Source: Hellea balneolensis DSM 19091 (lineage in GTDB: Bacteria; Pseudomonadota; Alphaproteobacteria; Caulobacterales; Maricaulaceae). From it: a stretch of 64,000 nucleotides of DNA. The stretch spans positions 186,001 through 250,000 of the forward strand of contig NZ_AUAC01000004.1 of NCBI RefSeq assembly GCF_000428525.1, written 5' to 3'. Below the pieces are notes generated by a model. That model was not told the origin of the DNA. It saw only the letters and a list, made by a program, of their open reading frames with translations, and made no database searches. The position numbers were made by a program, and so were the translations under genes. Each line of letters starts with the position of its first letter. The stretch's first letter is position 1. Positions 54,212 through 61,666 of this stretch are shown in pieces.

Positions 54212-55363
54212 TTAAGTTCCAATTTTTGCTAGTGATGCCGATAAGTCCGCTATCAGGTCTTCTTGAGCCTCTAATCCCACAGATATGCGGATAAGTGTGT
54301 CCTTTATCCCTGCCAGTTCGCGGGCTTCAGGGGCCATTCCGCCATGGGTCATTGTGGTGGGGAAGCATATCAGGCTCTCAACACCGCCAAGGCTTGGCGC
54401 CATTTGGAAAATTTTTACCCCTTCGAGCACCGCCTTGGTCTGCTCAAAGCCGCCTTTGACCTCAAAAGAGAGCATCGCGCCAGGCCCGCTTTGTTGTTTT
54501 TTAGCAAGTTTGTAGCCTGGATCAGAGCGAAGGCCCGGATAATAGACGCGCTCGACTTTCTTATGCTTATGCAAAAATTTCGCAATCGCTGAAGCATTGG
54601 CTTCTTGCAGGTCCATGCGCGCAAAAAGCGTACGCATCCCTCGAAGAGTCATGTAGCTATCATAGGGTGACCCCGTCACGCCTGCGCAATTAGCCCACCA
54701 AGCTAGCTTTTCGCCAAGCTCTTGGGTTTTGGAAACAATGACGCCGCCTACCACATCGCCATGACCATTGAGATATTTCGTCGTCGAGTGAATAGAAAAA
54801 TCTGCGCCTAGCGACAATGGTAACTGCCTTGCAGGAGAGAGGAAGGTATTATCTACTGCTGTGAGAGCGCCAATAGCCTTAGCGGCTTTACAAATTGCCG
54901 CAATATCGACAAGGCGCATAAGTGGATTGGACGGGGTTTCAATCATCACCAAGGCGGGCTTTTCGGTCATAGCTACCGCGAGCGCTTTTTCATCTGTTTG
55001 GTCAACGAACTTCACCCGCAAACGCCCCTGCTCTGCGCGGTGCGTGAGGAGGCGGTGCGTCCCCCCATAACAATCATGCGGGGCAAGGATAAGGTCATTC
55101 GCCTCTAGCAGGTTCGTCACCAAATCAATCGCGGCCATGCCCGAGCAAGTGACAACGCCATGCGCCCCGCCCTCTAACTGCGCAACAGCCTTACCAAGCC
55201 CGCGGCGATTAGGATTAGATGTGCGGCCATAATCAAAATCACCCTTCTCATCGATAGATTTAAAACGGTAATTTGAACTCATATAGAGAGGAGCTGTCAC
55301 CGAGCCATAAGCTGGGTCAGAGCCGATTTCGGCTTGGATTATTTTTGTACGTTTATCTGTCAT
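54212..55363 (-). CDS. metB: cystathionine gamma-synthase/trans-sulfuration PLP enzyme
   Basis: A 383-residue Cys/Met metabolism PLP enzyme. It has TAPLYMSSNYRFKS, DYGRTSNPNRRGLGKAVAQLEGG, CSGMAAIDLV, VDNTFLSP and the PLP lysine in STTKYLNGHGDVVGG, with ISVGLE near the end. It joins acylhomoserine with cysteine or a sulfur donor. Its start codon overlaps the toxin stop (ATGA). Codons 1-25 are duplicated at 55907-55981 with only synonymous differences. Confidence 0.93.
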   Translation of the reverse strand: MTDKRTKIIQAEIGSDPAYGSVTAPLYMSSNYRFKSIDEKGDFDYGRTSNPNRRGLGKAVAQLEGGAHGVVTCSGMAAIDLVTNLLEANDLILAPHDCYGGTHRLLTHRAEQGRLRVKFVDQTDEKALAVAMTEKPALVMIETPSNPLMRLVDIAAICKAAKAIGALTAVDNTFLSPARQLPLSLGADFSIHSTTKYLNGHGDVVGGVIVSKTQELGEKLAWWANCAGVTGSPYDSYMTLRGMRTLFARMDLQEANASAIAKFLHKHKKVERVYYPGLRSDPGYKLAKKQQSGPGAMLSFEVKGGFEQTKAVLEGVKIFQMAPSLGGVESLICFPTTMTHGGMAPEARELAGIKDTLIRISVGLEAQEDLIADLSASLAKIGT

Positions 55364-55638
55364 GTGGTTTGTCTGTTTTGGTATCGGTAGACACCGACAA
55401 TCTCAACTCGGTTGAGCCGAAAGGCATAATTTATGACAAATCTATATTTCGACGAAACTAAACGCCTACGATTTGGTTTATAAATAAAGCCTGCTTCTGG
55501 CATATATTTGAGAATGGATATCGTCTCGTAAATGTCAGCTATGACATTATCATAAGTTCTTTCTGAAATGTCAGTGTAATATTGTCTTATATCTGCAAGG
55601 TCAGCATTAGCACTCTCGCGATAAATTATGGGGGTCAC
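55360..55638 (-). CDS. ParE/RelE-superfamily toxin
   Basis: A 92-residue type II toxin. It has SANADLADIRQYYTDISERTYDNVIADI, then LKYMPEAGFIYKPNRRRLVSSKYRFVINY, and VEIVGVYRYQNRQ. These are the ParE/RelE beta-sheet and basic patch. It overlaps the antitoxin by 4 bases and metB by 4 bases. ParE toxins inhibit DNA gyrase; whether this copy does is not known. Confidence 0.88.
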   Translation of the reverse strand: MTPIIYRESANADLADIRQYYTDISERTYDNVIADIYETISILKYMPEAGFIYKPNRRRLVSSKYRFVINYAFRLNRVEIVGVYRYQNRQTT

Positions 55639-55859
55639 GATGGCATGGGCCTACCGCATGTCGCGTCTATGTCAGCTTGAGACGCATATTTAGGGTTTGG
55701 GTCATTAAAACGCCTATCATCCTCAGCCTCTTGCTCGGGCGTGAGCGTCATATCGGCTCCATGACTCGCCATAAAATGGTGCAACATATTTTCGATATGC
55801 TCACGCTCTTTAGCGTCCAAGCCTTCTGTAAACGTCACGAATTCTTTTAAAATACCCAT
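55635..55859 (-). CDS. antitoxin of the ParE-like toxin
   Basis: A 74-residue acidic protein upstream of and overlapping the toxin by 4 bases. Residues 1-35 are a helical N-terminal region; the C-terminal half is Asp/Pro/Gln-rich and likely the toxin-wrapping tail. No obvious ribosome-binding site precedes its ATG. The stop codon of the metB stub lies 2 bases upstream, so reinitiation after the stub is possible. The family was not recognised by name. Confidence 0.78.
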   Translation of the reverse strand: MGILKEFVTFTEGLDAKEREHIENMLHHFMASHGADMTLTPEQEAEDDRRFNDPNPKYASQADIDATCGRPMPS

Positions 55860-55861
55860 GG

Positions 55862-55981
55862 TTAGTATCTATCATATTTTTGCAAAGTCAGCAAATCTGC
55901 ATGATACGGCGCGGTGACCGAGCCGTAGGCGGGGTCAGAGCCAATTTCCGCTTGGATTATTTTTGTGCGTTTATCGGTCAT
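55862..55981 (-). pseudogene. metB 5'-end stub left upstream of the toxin-antitoxin module
   Basis: A 39-codon frame whose first 25 codons encode the same 25 residues as metB, starting MTDKRTKIIQ. Eleven of the 25 codons differ and all 11 changes are synonymous. After CCG (codon 25) the match stops; 14 unrelated codons follow to TAA at 55864-55862. Its ATG overlaps the end of the small membrane gene as a native metB start would. This is the displaced original start of metB. Confidence 0.92.
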
Positions 55982-56216
55982 GAGTTTCCTCATTTAGTTT
56001 TCCTTCCCAAACATCAAACCCAATTGCCATGACGGCGACCAGAAAGGGCAAGAATAGAATAAATTGAACGAGTGACCTTAGCGGATAAAATTCGATGCCG
56101 AAAACAAAGTGGAATAATAAAGCATTAAGCACCAACAACGCGACCGCGACTAGAAAGAAACTGAAATAGTAAAAACCAAACAGCTTCAAAACTTCTTTTA
56201 TTTTTGAAATACTCAC
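55971..56216 (-). CDS. small two-helix membrane protein in the methionine operon
   Basis: An 81-residue protein from GTG at 56216, overlapping the metX stop (GTGA). Two membrane helices occupy about residues 12-36 and 44-66. The final codons overlap the ATG of the metB stub by 11 bases, so it was originally the gene between metX and metB. The family was not recognised. Confidence 0.7.
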   Translation of the reverse strand: MSISKIKEVLKLFGFYYFSFFLVAVALLVLNALLFHFVFGIEFYPLRSLVQFILFLPFLVAVMAIGFDVWEGKLNEETHDR

Positions 56217-57166
56217 ACCAGCCCCCCACAAAATTCCGCAAGCCTCGGGCTCATCGCGTCATATTCTTTTAAGAACGCATCGTGCCCGTAAAGCGACGTA
56301 AAGGTAAACAGCTCGCTCGGGCCGCCAAGGCGATCGCGGAGTTCGCGCATATCCGTTAAGGGCGCGAGCTGGTCTGAAATCGCGCTCATCAGTAATGTCG
56401 GCGTGGTAATCGCTTCGGGTTCGACGCGGTGTAGGTCGATGGATTCCGAGAGCGCCAAAAAACGTTCCGCATCCATCAGCTCGGCAAAGGCATCGCCGCG
56501 TGACCCAAGATAATCACAAATATCAAATTTCGAGGGCGAGGTCGCGGTTTCTTCGAGCGCAAACCTATCGGCAAATTCTTCGGCCGTGCGATAAGTCGTC
56601 ATGGCGAGTTCCCGCGCGAGCTTCATCCCTTCTTTGGGCCGTCCCGCCTCTATGCCGAGCCGCACAGCTCGCCGCTGAATACCGCGCCAAGCCACACCAA
56701 TCGGATAGGGCTTATGCGCCGCGCCAATCACGCAAAGCTGCCCTACCGCGTCAGGATAATCATGGGCAAAAGCCAGAGCGGTCATGCCGCCATAAGAACT
56801 GCCAATAATGGCCGCGACTTTGGATATGCCTTGCGCATCGAGTAAGGCCTTTAGACGCGCCGCTTGGTCATGGGTGGTGATGCTGTCCGGGCGATTATCG
56901 CTCTCCACCGCGGGCGCGAAATCCATACCTATGACTTGGAATGTGTTTAAATCAATCGGGCCGCCGCCCCGCACTAAAGTTGACCACCAGCCGCGATTAA
57001 GTCTCCCGCCATCGGCAATAAAACGAGACGCCGAAATCCCGCCCATCACGACAATCACAGGGCCGTCCTTATTGCCATAAAGCCGTCCCATGACGACATC
57101 ATCTTTCAGCACGCACCCGCGCTGCAGCACGTTATCGCCCAAGCTGACTTTTATATCGCGCGGCAT
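56213..57166 (-). CDS. metX: homoserine O-acyltransferase, MetX family
   Basis: A 317-residue alpha/beta-hydrolase-fold acyltransferase. It has IVVMGGISASRF, the nucleophile Ser in GSSYGGMTALAFA, LMSAISDQLAPL and a late YGHDAFLKE with the catalytic His and Asp. It activates homoserine for methionine synthesis. Acetyl versus succinyl use cannot be read. ATG at 57166 has GGAG 7 bases upstream and is preferred over GTG 57172. A SAM riboswitch lies 62 bases upstream. Confidence 0.9.
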   Translation of the reverse strand: MPRDIKVSLGDNVLQRGCVLKDDVVMGRLYGNKDGPVIVVMGGISASRFIADGGRLNRGWWSTLVRGGGPIDLNTFQVIGMDFAPAVESDNRPDSITTHDQAARLKALLDAQGISKVAAIIGSSYGGMTALAFAHDYPDAVGQLCVIGAAHKPYPIGVAWRGIQRRAVRLGIEAGRPKEGMKLARELAMTTYRTAEEFADRFALEETATSPSKFDICDYLGSRGDAFAELMDAERFLALSESIDLHRVEPEAITTPTLLMSAISDQLAPLTDMRELRDRLGGPSELFTFTSLYGHDAFLKEYDAMSPRLAEFCGGLV

Positions 57167-57227
57167 CGCCACTCTCCGATTACGGTGCTAATCATGCGGG
57201 AAAGATAGAGTGACATAAAAGCCCTTA

Positions 57228-57318
57228 TCATCTTTCGGTCTTAACCGCAGGATTTGGCACCTTGCTGTTCAAGGTTGCCCTGACGTCTAAGGGCCTGTCC
57301 CTCGGTCAGTCTTGATGA
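57228..57318 (-). promoter_or_regulatory. SAM riboswitch, S-box (SAM-I clan)
   Basis: On the minus strand TCATC and GATGA close P1. The core has GAGGGACAGGCCC, then CAGGGCAACC, P3 as CCTTG-AACAG-CAAGG, the invariant GGTGCCAAATCC, P4 as CGGT-TAAG-ACCG, and GAAAGATGA. These are the SAM-I pattern elements in order. The P2 loop is unusual (TTAGACGT) compared with the canonical form, so a SAM-I/SAM-IV variant is possible. It sits immediately upstream of metX, the expected regulon. Confidence 0.88.
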
Positions 57319-57324
57319 AATTTG

Positions 57325-57353
57325 GATATGCGCGAGTTACGCGGCGGGGTCAA
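57325..57353 (-). promoter_or_regulatory. promoter of the met operon
   Basis: TTGACC (57353-57348) and CATATC (57330-57325) are separated by 17 bases on the minus strand. Transcription would start about where the riboswitch begins (57318). The -35 lies 5 bases past the DUF983 stop. Confidence 0.7.
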
Positions 57354-57357
57354 GCAG

Positions 57358-57732
57358 TTACTCTCGCGTCGAGGTGGGGGCGTCTGTGTACCAGATCCAA
57401 GCCATGAAGAGCCCCTTCATCTTGGGCAAAGACCAGAGGCACATGCCGACGCCGACAACGCAAAGCGCTACGGTTCTTATCCAATCGGGTAGATCTGTGC
57501 GGAATGTGATGAAATAGAAAAATGGTGCGAGGACATGACCCGCAATCAACATAGACGCCCAAGCGGGGCCATCATCGGCGCGCACATCTTCCCAGTTTTC
57601 ACCGCAGGACGGGCAATTGTCGACGGGTTTCAGGTAGGCGCGGAAAAGTCTGGCCTCGCCGCAGCTTGGGCATAGACCTTTGAGACCACGCCTTATGGCT
57701 GTCCATTTATCAAGTTGAGCCGTATCTTCCAT
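57358..57732 (-). CDS. DUF983 family membrane protein
   Basis: A 124-residue protein with a CPSCGEARLF and CPSCGENWEDVRADDGPAWASM motif pair (zinc ribbon), then two membrane helices. DUF983 is common in alphaproteobacteria and some members are near cytochrome oxidase assembly genes, which are not visible here. ATG at 57732 is preferred over 57756. It diverges from the homoserine dehydrogenase gene. Confidence 0.85.
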   Translation of the reverse strand: MEDTAQLDKWTAIRRGLKGLCPSCGEARLFRAYLKPVDNCPSCGENWEDVRADDGPAWASMLIAGHVLAPFFYFITFRTDLPDWIRTVALCVVGVGMCLWSLPKMKGLFMAWIWYTDAPTSTRE

Positions 57733-57776
57733 ACAGTCTACATAGCGCCTGGGCATATGAAAACAATGCGACCTTA

Positions 57777-57805
57777 TTGACTTGTAGGCCGCACGCCCAT
57801 AGTCA
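57777..57805 (+). promoter_or_regulatory. candidate promoter of the homoserine dehydrogenase gene
   Basis: TTGACT (57777-57782) and TAGTCA (57800-57805) are 17 bases apart. The -10 is a poor match. A start about 20 bases ahead of the ATG at 57832 would leave a short leader; no attenuator hairpin is present. Confidence 0.4.
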
Positions 57806-57831
57806 GCACGCCTTGTTTTAAAGAGGTCATC

Positions 57832-59487
57832 ATGCCCGTTCCGGTCATTGTTTTAAATTTTGGTCATAGCGTCTTACGCAGCTTGGATGATTATACCGAG
57901 GCCGCCAGCGAGATTTATCGTCACTACCGCCAAGGGCAAAATGTTGTTGCGGTAACGTCTGCGCAAGGCGATCAGACAGATATGCTCATGGCGGAAGCCC
58001 GCCAAATCGGGCCCGACGGCGCGGCAAAGAATTTGCCTGAATTGATACAGCTTGGTGAACGCCGCTCTGCAGCCTTGCTCGCGCTAGCATTAGAACGGAT
58101 TGGCGCGCCGGCCTTTGTGCGTCAAGCCCGCGACCTTGGCCTAAAAGCGCGAAATGCAACACTCGTCAATTTGGATGTCGAACAGCTCGAAGACGATCTG
58201 AAAAATCATGATATTGTCGTCATGCCAGGCCATGTTGCCATTGGCGAAAAAGACCGCACGGTTCTCCTGACCGAAGGCGGCGCGGATATGACAGCGATTT
58301 ATGTTGCCAAGCGTCTCGGCATTAAAGCCAAACTTTTAAAAGACGTAGAAGGTGTGTTTGACAAAGACCCTAAATCAGCGGGTGCGGCGCCGCAACGTTA
58401 TGACCGCATCTCCTATGTCGATGCTCGCAAAAAGGCGGGCCCTCTGGTTTCGCCTAAGGCTTTGGATTTCGCCGAAGAACACAGCATTGAATTTGACATC
58501 GGTACGCCCGGCATCCCGAGTTACACAACGATTGGCGCGAAGACTGGGACACTCTCACCTCTTCCAGCGCCTAAAAAACTTCGTGTTGCGATGCTGGGCT
58601 GCGGCATTGTCGGCGGCGGAGTTTATCGCCGCGTTAAAGCCAATTCTGAGCGCTTTGAAATGGTCAAAATCATGGTCCGCGATACGGCCAAATATATCGA
58701 CCAAGGTTACAAGCCCGAGGAGCTAACGACAAATATAGAAGATGTGCTCGCGGCCAAACCTGATATCTTTATCGACGTCTCCGGCCCAGTTGAACCCTGC
58801 CTGACCTATTGCAAGACCCTGCTTGAAAATGGCATCCATGTCGTTTCCGCCAATAAGCAAGCCATCGCGGCTGGCGGGCAAGAGCTTGTTGATTTTGCTA
58901 GAGATAAAGGCGCTCAGCTTATGTTCTCCTCAGCAGCGGGTGGCGGCATGCCTGTGCTTGAAATGTGCATTCGCGAACGCGGCCGTATCACCCGCGTAGA
59001 AGCCCTACTGAACGGCACTACCAACTATATGCTCGACGAAATTAGCGCAGGTAAAAGCTATGCCGAAGCGCTCAAAGAGGCGCAGGATAAAGGCTTTGCA
59101 GAGGCCGATCCAAGCGGGGATGTAAACGGGTCTGACGCGGCAGCTAAGATTCGGCTTGTCGCGCTACTTGGCTTTGGCGAAGAAGTTACGCTGGAGGACA
59201 TTCCGCGCGACACGATTGAAAACTTCGCGCCGGCCACACCGCCCAAAGGCGCCATGAAACGTATCGCGACCTGCTGGAAAGATATGAACGGTTTTTCAAC
59301 TAAATTAGAACTGAAAGACCTCTCGCTGAATAATTTTATCGCTCAAGCGGATGGCGAAGAAGCCCATGCAATATTCTATTTTGATGATGGTGACCAATAC
59401 CGCATTCGCGGCAAAGGCGCAGGTCGTTGGCCCACCACAGAATCTGTAATGGCGGATCTCTACGATATTTCCGCGACTTATTTTTAA
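57832..59487 (+). CDS. hom: homoserine dehydrogenase fused to a degenerate aspartokinase domain
   Basis: A 551-residue protein. Residues 1-240 align with the aspartate kinase fold (LNFGHSV for the usual Lys-Phe-Gly-Gly-Thr-Ser; LLTEGGADMTAIYVAKRL; DVEGVFDKDP). The catalytic lysine is Asn and the glycine pair is shortened, so kinase activity is unlikely. Residues 248-551 are homoserine dehydrogenase: MLGCGIVGGGVY, SANKQAIA, SAAGGGMPVL, ALLNGTTNYMLDEI and GDVNGSDAAAKI. No ACT domains are present. Similar to ThrA but lacking its regulatory middle. AGAGG lies upstream of the ATG. Confidence 0.88.
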   Translation: MPVPVIVLNFGHSVLRSLDDYTEAASEIYRHYRQGQNVVAVTSAQGDQTDMLMAEARQIGPDGAAKNLPELIQLGERRSAALLALALERIGAPAFVRQARDLGLKARNATLVNLDVEQLEDDLKNHDIVVMPGHVAIGEKDRTVLLTEGGADMTAIYVAKRLGIKAKLLKDVEGVFDKDPKSAGAAPQRYDRISYVDARKKAGPLVSPKALDFAEEHSIEFDIGTPGIPSYTTIGAKTGTLSPLPAPKKLRVAMLGCGIVGGGVYRRVKANSERFEMVKIMVRDTAKYIDQGYKPEELTTNIEDVLAAKPDIFIDVSGPVEPCLTYCKTLLENGIHVVSANKQAIAAGGQELVDFARDKGAQLMFSSAAGGGMPVLEMCIRERGRITRVEALLNGTTNYMLDEISAGKSYAEALKEAQDKGFAEADPSGDVNGSDAAAKIRLVALLGFGEEVTLEDIPRDTIENFAPATPPKGAMKRIATCWKDMNGFSTKLELKDLSLNNFIAQADGEEAHAIFYFDDGDQYRIRGKGAGRWPTTESVMADLYDISATYF

Positions 59488-59517
59488 ACGATTTCACAGC
59501 CCGCGCGTATAATTATT

Positions 59518-60936
59518 ATGACAGATACGCCCATAATTGTTTGGTTCCGCAGAGACCTACGCATCACTGATAATCCTGCCCTTTCAGAAGCGGCAAAGAC
59601 TGGGCGGGCTGTGATTCCGCTTTATATTTTTGAAACGGATGCCGAGCGGGCCCTTGGCGCGGCAAGTTTGTGGTGGTTGCATCACAGTCTGAAATCCTTG
59701 CAAAAAGACCTTGCTGATATGGGGCTTGAGTTTTGCTTACGCAAAGGCCGAGCGTCTGATATTTTGGAAAGCATCATCGGGCAAACAGGTGCAAAAGCTG
59801 TTTATTGGAACCGCCGCTACGCTAAAGAGGCCCGCGAGCGGGATGAAGCGATTAAGTCGCATATGGGTGAGCGCGAAATTGAGGCCCGTAGTTTTCGCGC
59901 CAATCTACTTTCGGAACCTTGGAAAGTTGAGACCAAAACCGGGGGTTATTACAAGGTTTTTACCCCCTATTGGCGGGCCGCCAAAGACTATCTGGACGTC
60001 GAAGATCCACTGCCCGCTCCAAAGAACGTTTCGGCTCATAGCGGAACAATCGCCAGTGACGATCTAGATAATTGGCAGCTTCTGCCAAGCCGGCCTGATT
60101 GGGGCGAGAAGATGAAGCCTCATTGGACTATTGGCTCGCAAGGCGCAAAGGCCGCGCTTGAGTCATTTTTGGGCGGCCCAGTTGAGGAATATGCCGAAGA
60201 CCGCAACCGCCCAGATAAAGAGGACGGCACGTCCCGTCTGTCTCCGCATTTGGCATTCGGAGAAATTTCGCCCAAGCAAATTTGGCATGGGTGTAAAGGC
60301 GATTTGGAAAAAGCACGTGTCTTCCTCTCGGAAATTGGATGGCGCGAATTCTCTTACGTCCTGCTTTTTCATAATCCGAAGCTTGCCACAGAGAACTTCA
60401 AAGATGCTTTTGATAATTTCGAATGGAATCATAATGAGGCCAAGCTTGAGCGGTGGCAACACGGCCAAACGGGATATCCCTTTGTCGATGCGGGCATGCG
60501 CCAACTTTGGCAGACAGGCTGGCAACATAACCGTGTGCGCATGGTCACAGCGAGTTTTCTGATTAAGCATTTACTGATCGATTGGCGTGAAGGCGAAAAG
60601 TGGTTTCACGATACGCTCGTCGATGCCGACCCTGCCAGTAACGCGGCAAGCTGGCAATGGGTGGCAGGAAGCGGGGCTGATGCCTCCCCTTATTTCCGCA
60701 TTTTCAACCCTTTCACTCAAGGCGAAAAATTCGACCCGAATGGCGATTATGTGCGGCGGTTCGTGCCAGAACTTTCTAAGCTGCCTAAGAAATATATTCA
60801 CCGTCCGTGGGAGGCCCCGCAAAATGTCCTTGATTATGCGGGCGTTAAACTCGGCAGAGACTATCCCAAACCTATTGTCGATCATAAAAAGGCGCGTGAG
60901 AAAGCTTTGGCAGCGTATAAAGCGTCTCGCGAATAA
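59518..60936 (+). CDS. phrB: deoxyribodipyrimidine photolyase
   Basis: A 472-residue class I photolyase or cryptochrome. The N-terminal Rossmann domain begins IVWFRRDLRITDNPAL. The FAD domain has TSRLSPHLAFGEISPKQIW, EIGWREFSYVLLFHNP, and WQHGQTGYPFVDAGMRQLWQTG with NRVRMVTASF and YFRIFNPFTQ. The Trp electron-transfer chain is plausible. It repairs UV cyclobutane dimers. It follows the homoserine dehydrogenase gene by 30 bases. Confidence 0.92.
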   Translation: MTDTPIIVWFRRDLRITDNPALSEAAKTGRAVIPLYIFETDAERALGAASLWWLHHSLKSLQKDLADMGLEFCLRKGRASDILESIIGQTGAKAVYWNRRYAKEARERDEAIKSHMGEREIEARSFRANLLSEPWKVETKTGGYYKVFTPYWRAAKDYLDVEDPLPAPKNVSAHSGTIASDDLDNWQLLPSRPDWGEKMKPHWTIGSQGAKAALESFLGGPVEEYAEDRNRPDKEDGTSRLSPHLAFGEISPKQIWHGCKGDLEKARVFLSEIGWREFSYVLLFHNPKLATENFKDAFDNFEWNHNEAKLERWQHGQTGYPFVDAGMRQLWQTGWQHNRVRMVTASFLIKHLLIDWREGEKWFHDTLVDADPASNAASWQWVAGSGADASPYFRIFNPFTQGEKFDPNGDYVRRFVPELSKLPKKYIHRPWEAPQNVLDYAGVKLGRDYPKPIVDHKKAREKALAAYKASRE

Positions 60937-60996
60937 TCGCGCTTTTGTGAGCCAACGTCATTGGCGCAGCTGAACAGATTTAACTAGAGAGGCTTC

Positions 60997-61605
60997 ATGA
61001 AACATATTGCCATCATATTTACAGCCCTAATAGCTGCTTGCAGCTCAGCCCAAAGCAGTGAGACCTATACCCCTCAAAAGGTCCAACTCTCAGGGCAAAC
61101 CGATACAGCCATTCTCGCGGGCGGCTGTTTCTGGTGCGTTGAATCGGATTTTGAAAATCTCCCTGGCGTTATAGAGGCCGTCTCGGGCTATTCAGGCGGG
61201 GATATGCAAAACCCGACTTACCGCAATCACGGACAACATGTCGAAGTCGCAAAAATCGTCTTTGACCCCACAATTATTTCCTATGACAACATCCTAGACC
61301 ATTACTGGCGGCACATAGATCCCACAGATAATGGCGGGCAATTTTGTGACCGCGGAAATGCCTATATTCCGGTCATTTACGCCCGCCCTGATCAGTTTGA
61401 AGCCGCAAAGGCATCAAAAGCTAATATTGAAAAGACGAAACCGTTCTCGGATCCTATTGCCGTGCCCGTCCTTTCGGCAAAAACATTTTGGGACGCTGAG
61501 GAGTATCATCAGGATTATTATATCAAGAACCCAAGGCGCTATAAGTTCTACCGTAAAGGATGTGGCCGTGATGCAAGAGTCAAGGAGCTATGGGGCACGG
61601 AGTGA
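60997..61605 (+). CDS. msrA: lipoprotein peptide-methionine (S)-S-oxide reductase
   Basis: A 202-residue protein with lipobox LIAAC and an MsrA domain. The catalytic Cys lies in AGGCFWCVESDFENLPGV, followed by VSGYSGG, HVEVAKIVFDP and DRGNAYIPVIYA. The lipobox places it in the envelope; exported MsrA is less common than the cytoplasmic form. An AGAGAGG ribosome-binding site precedes the ATG. Confidence 0.92.
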   Translation: MKHIAIIFTALIAACSSAQSSETYTPQKVQLSGQTDTAILAGGCFWCVESDFENLPGVIEAVSGYSGGDMQNPTYRNHGQHVEVAKIVFDPTIISYDNILDHYWRHIDPTDNGGQFCDRGNAYIPVIYARPDQFEAAKASKANIEKTKPFSDPIAVPVLSAKTFWDAEEYHQDYYIKNPRRYKFYRKGCGRDARVKELWGTE

Positions 61606-61666
61606 CCGCATTTAATCCAGGGAATAAATGCAACGGAGTGCCTTGGCTGAACGCCAAGGGTGGTGC

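Noticed and set aside
57757-57780. Seven-codon ORF upstream of the homoserine dehydrogenase gene as a Thr/Ile attenuation leader
   Set aside because: It has one Thr codon, no Ile codon, no hairpin and no T-run downstream.
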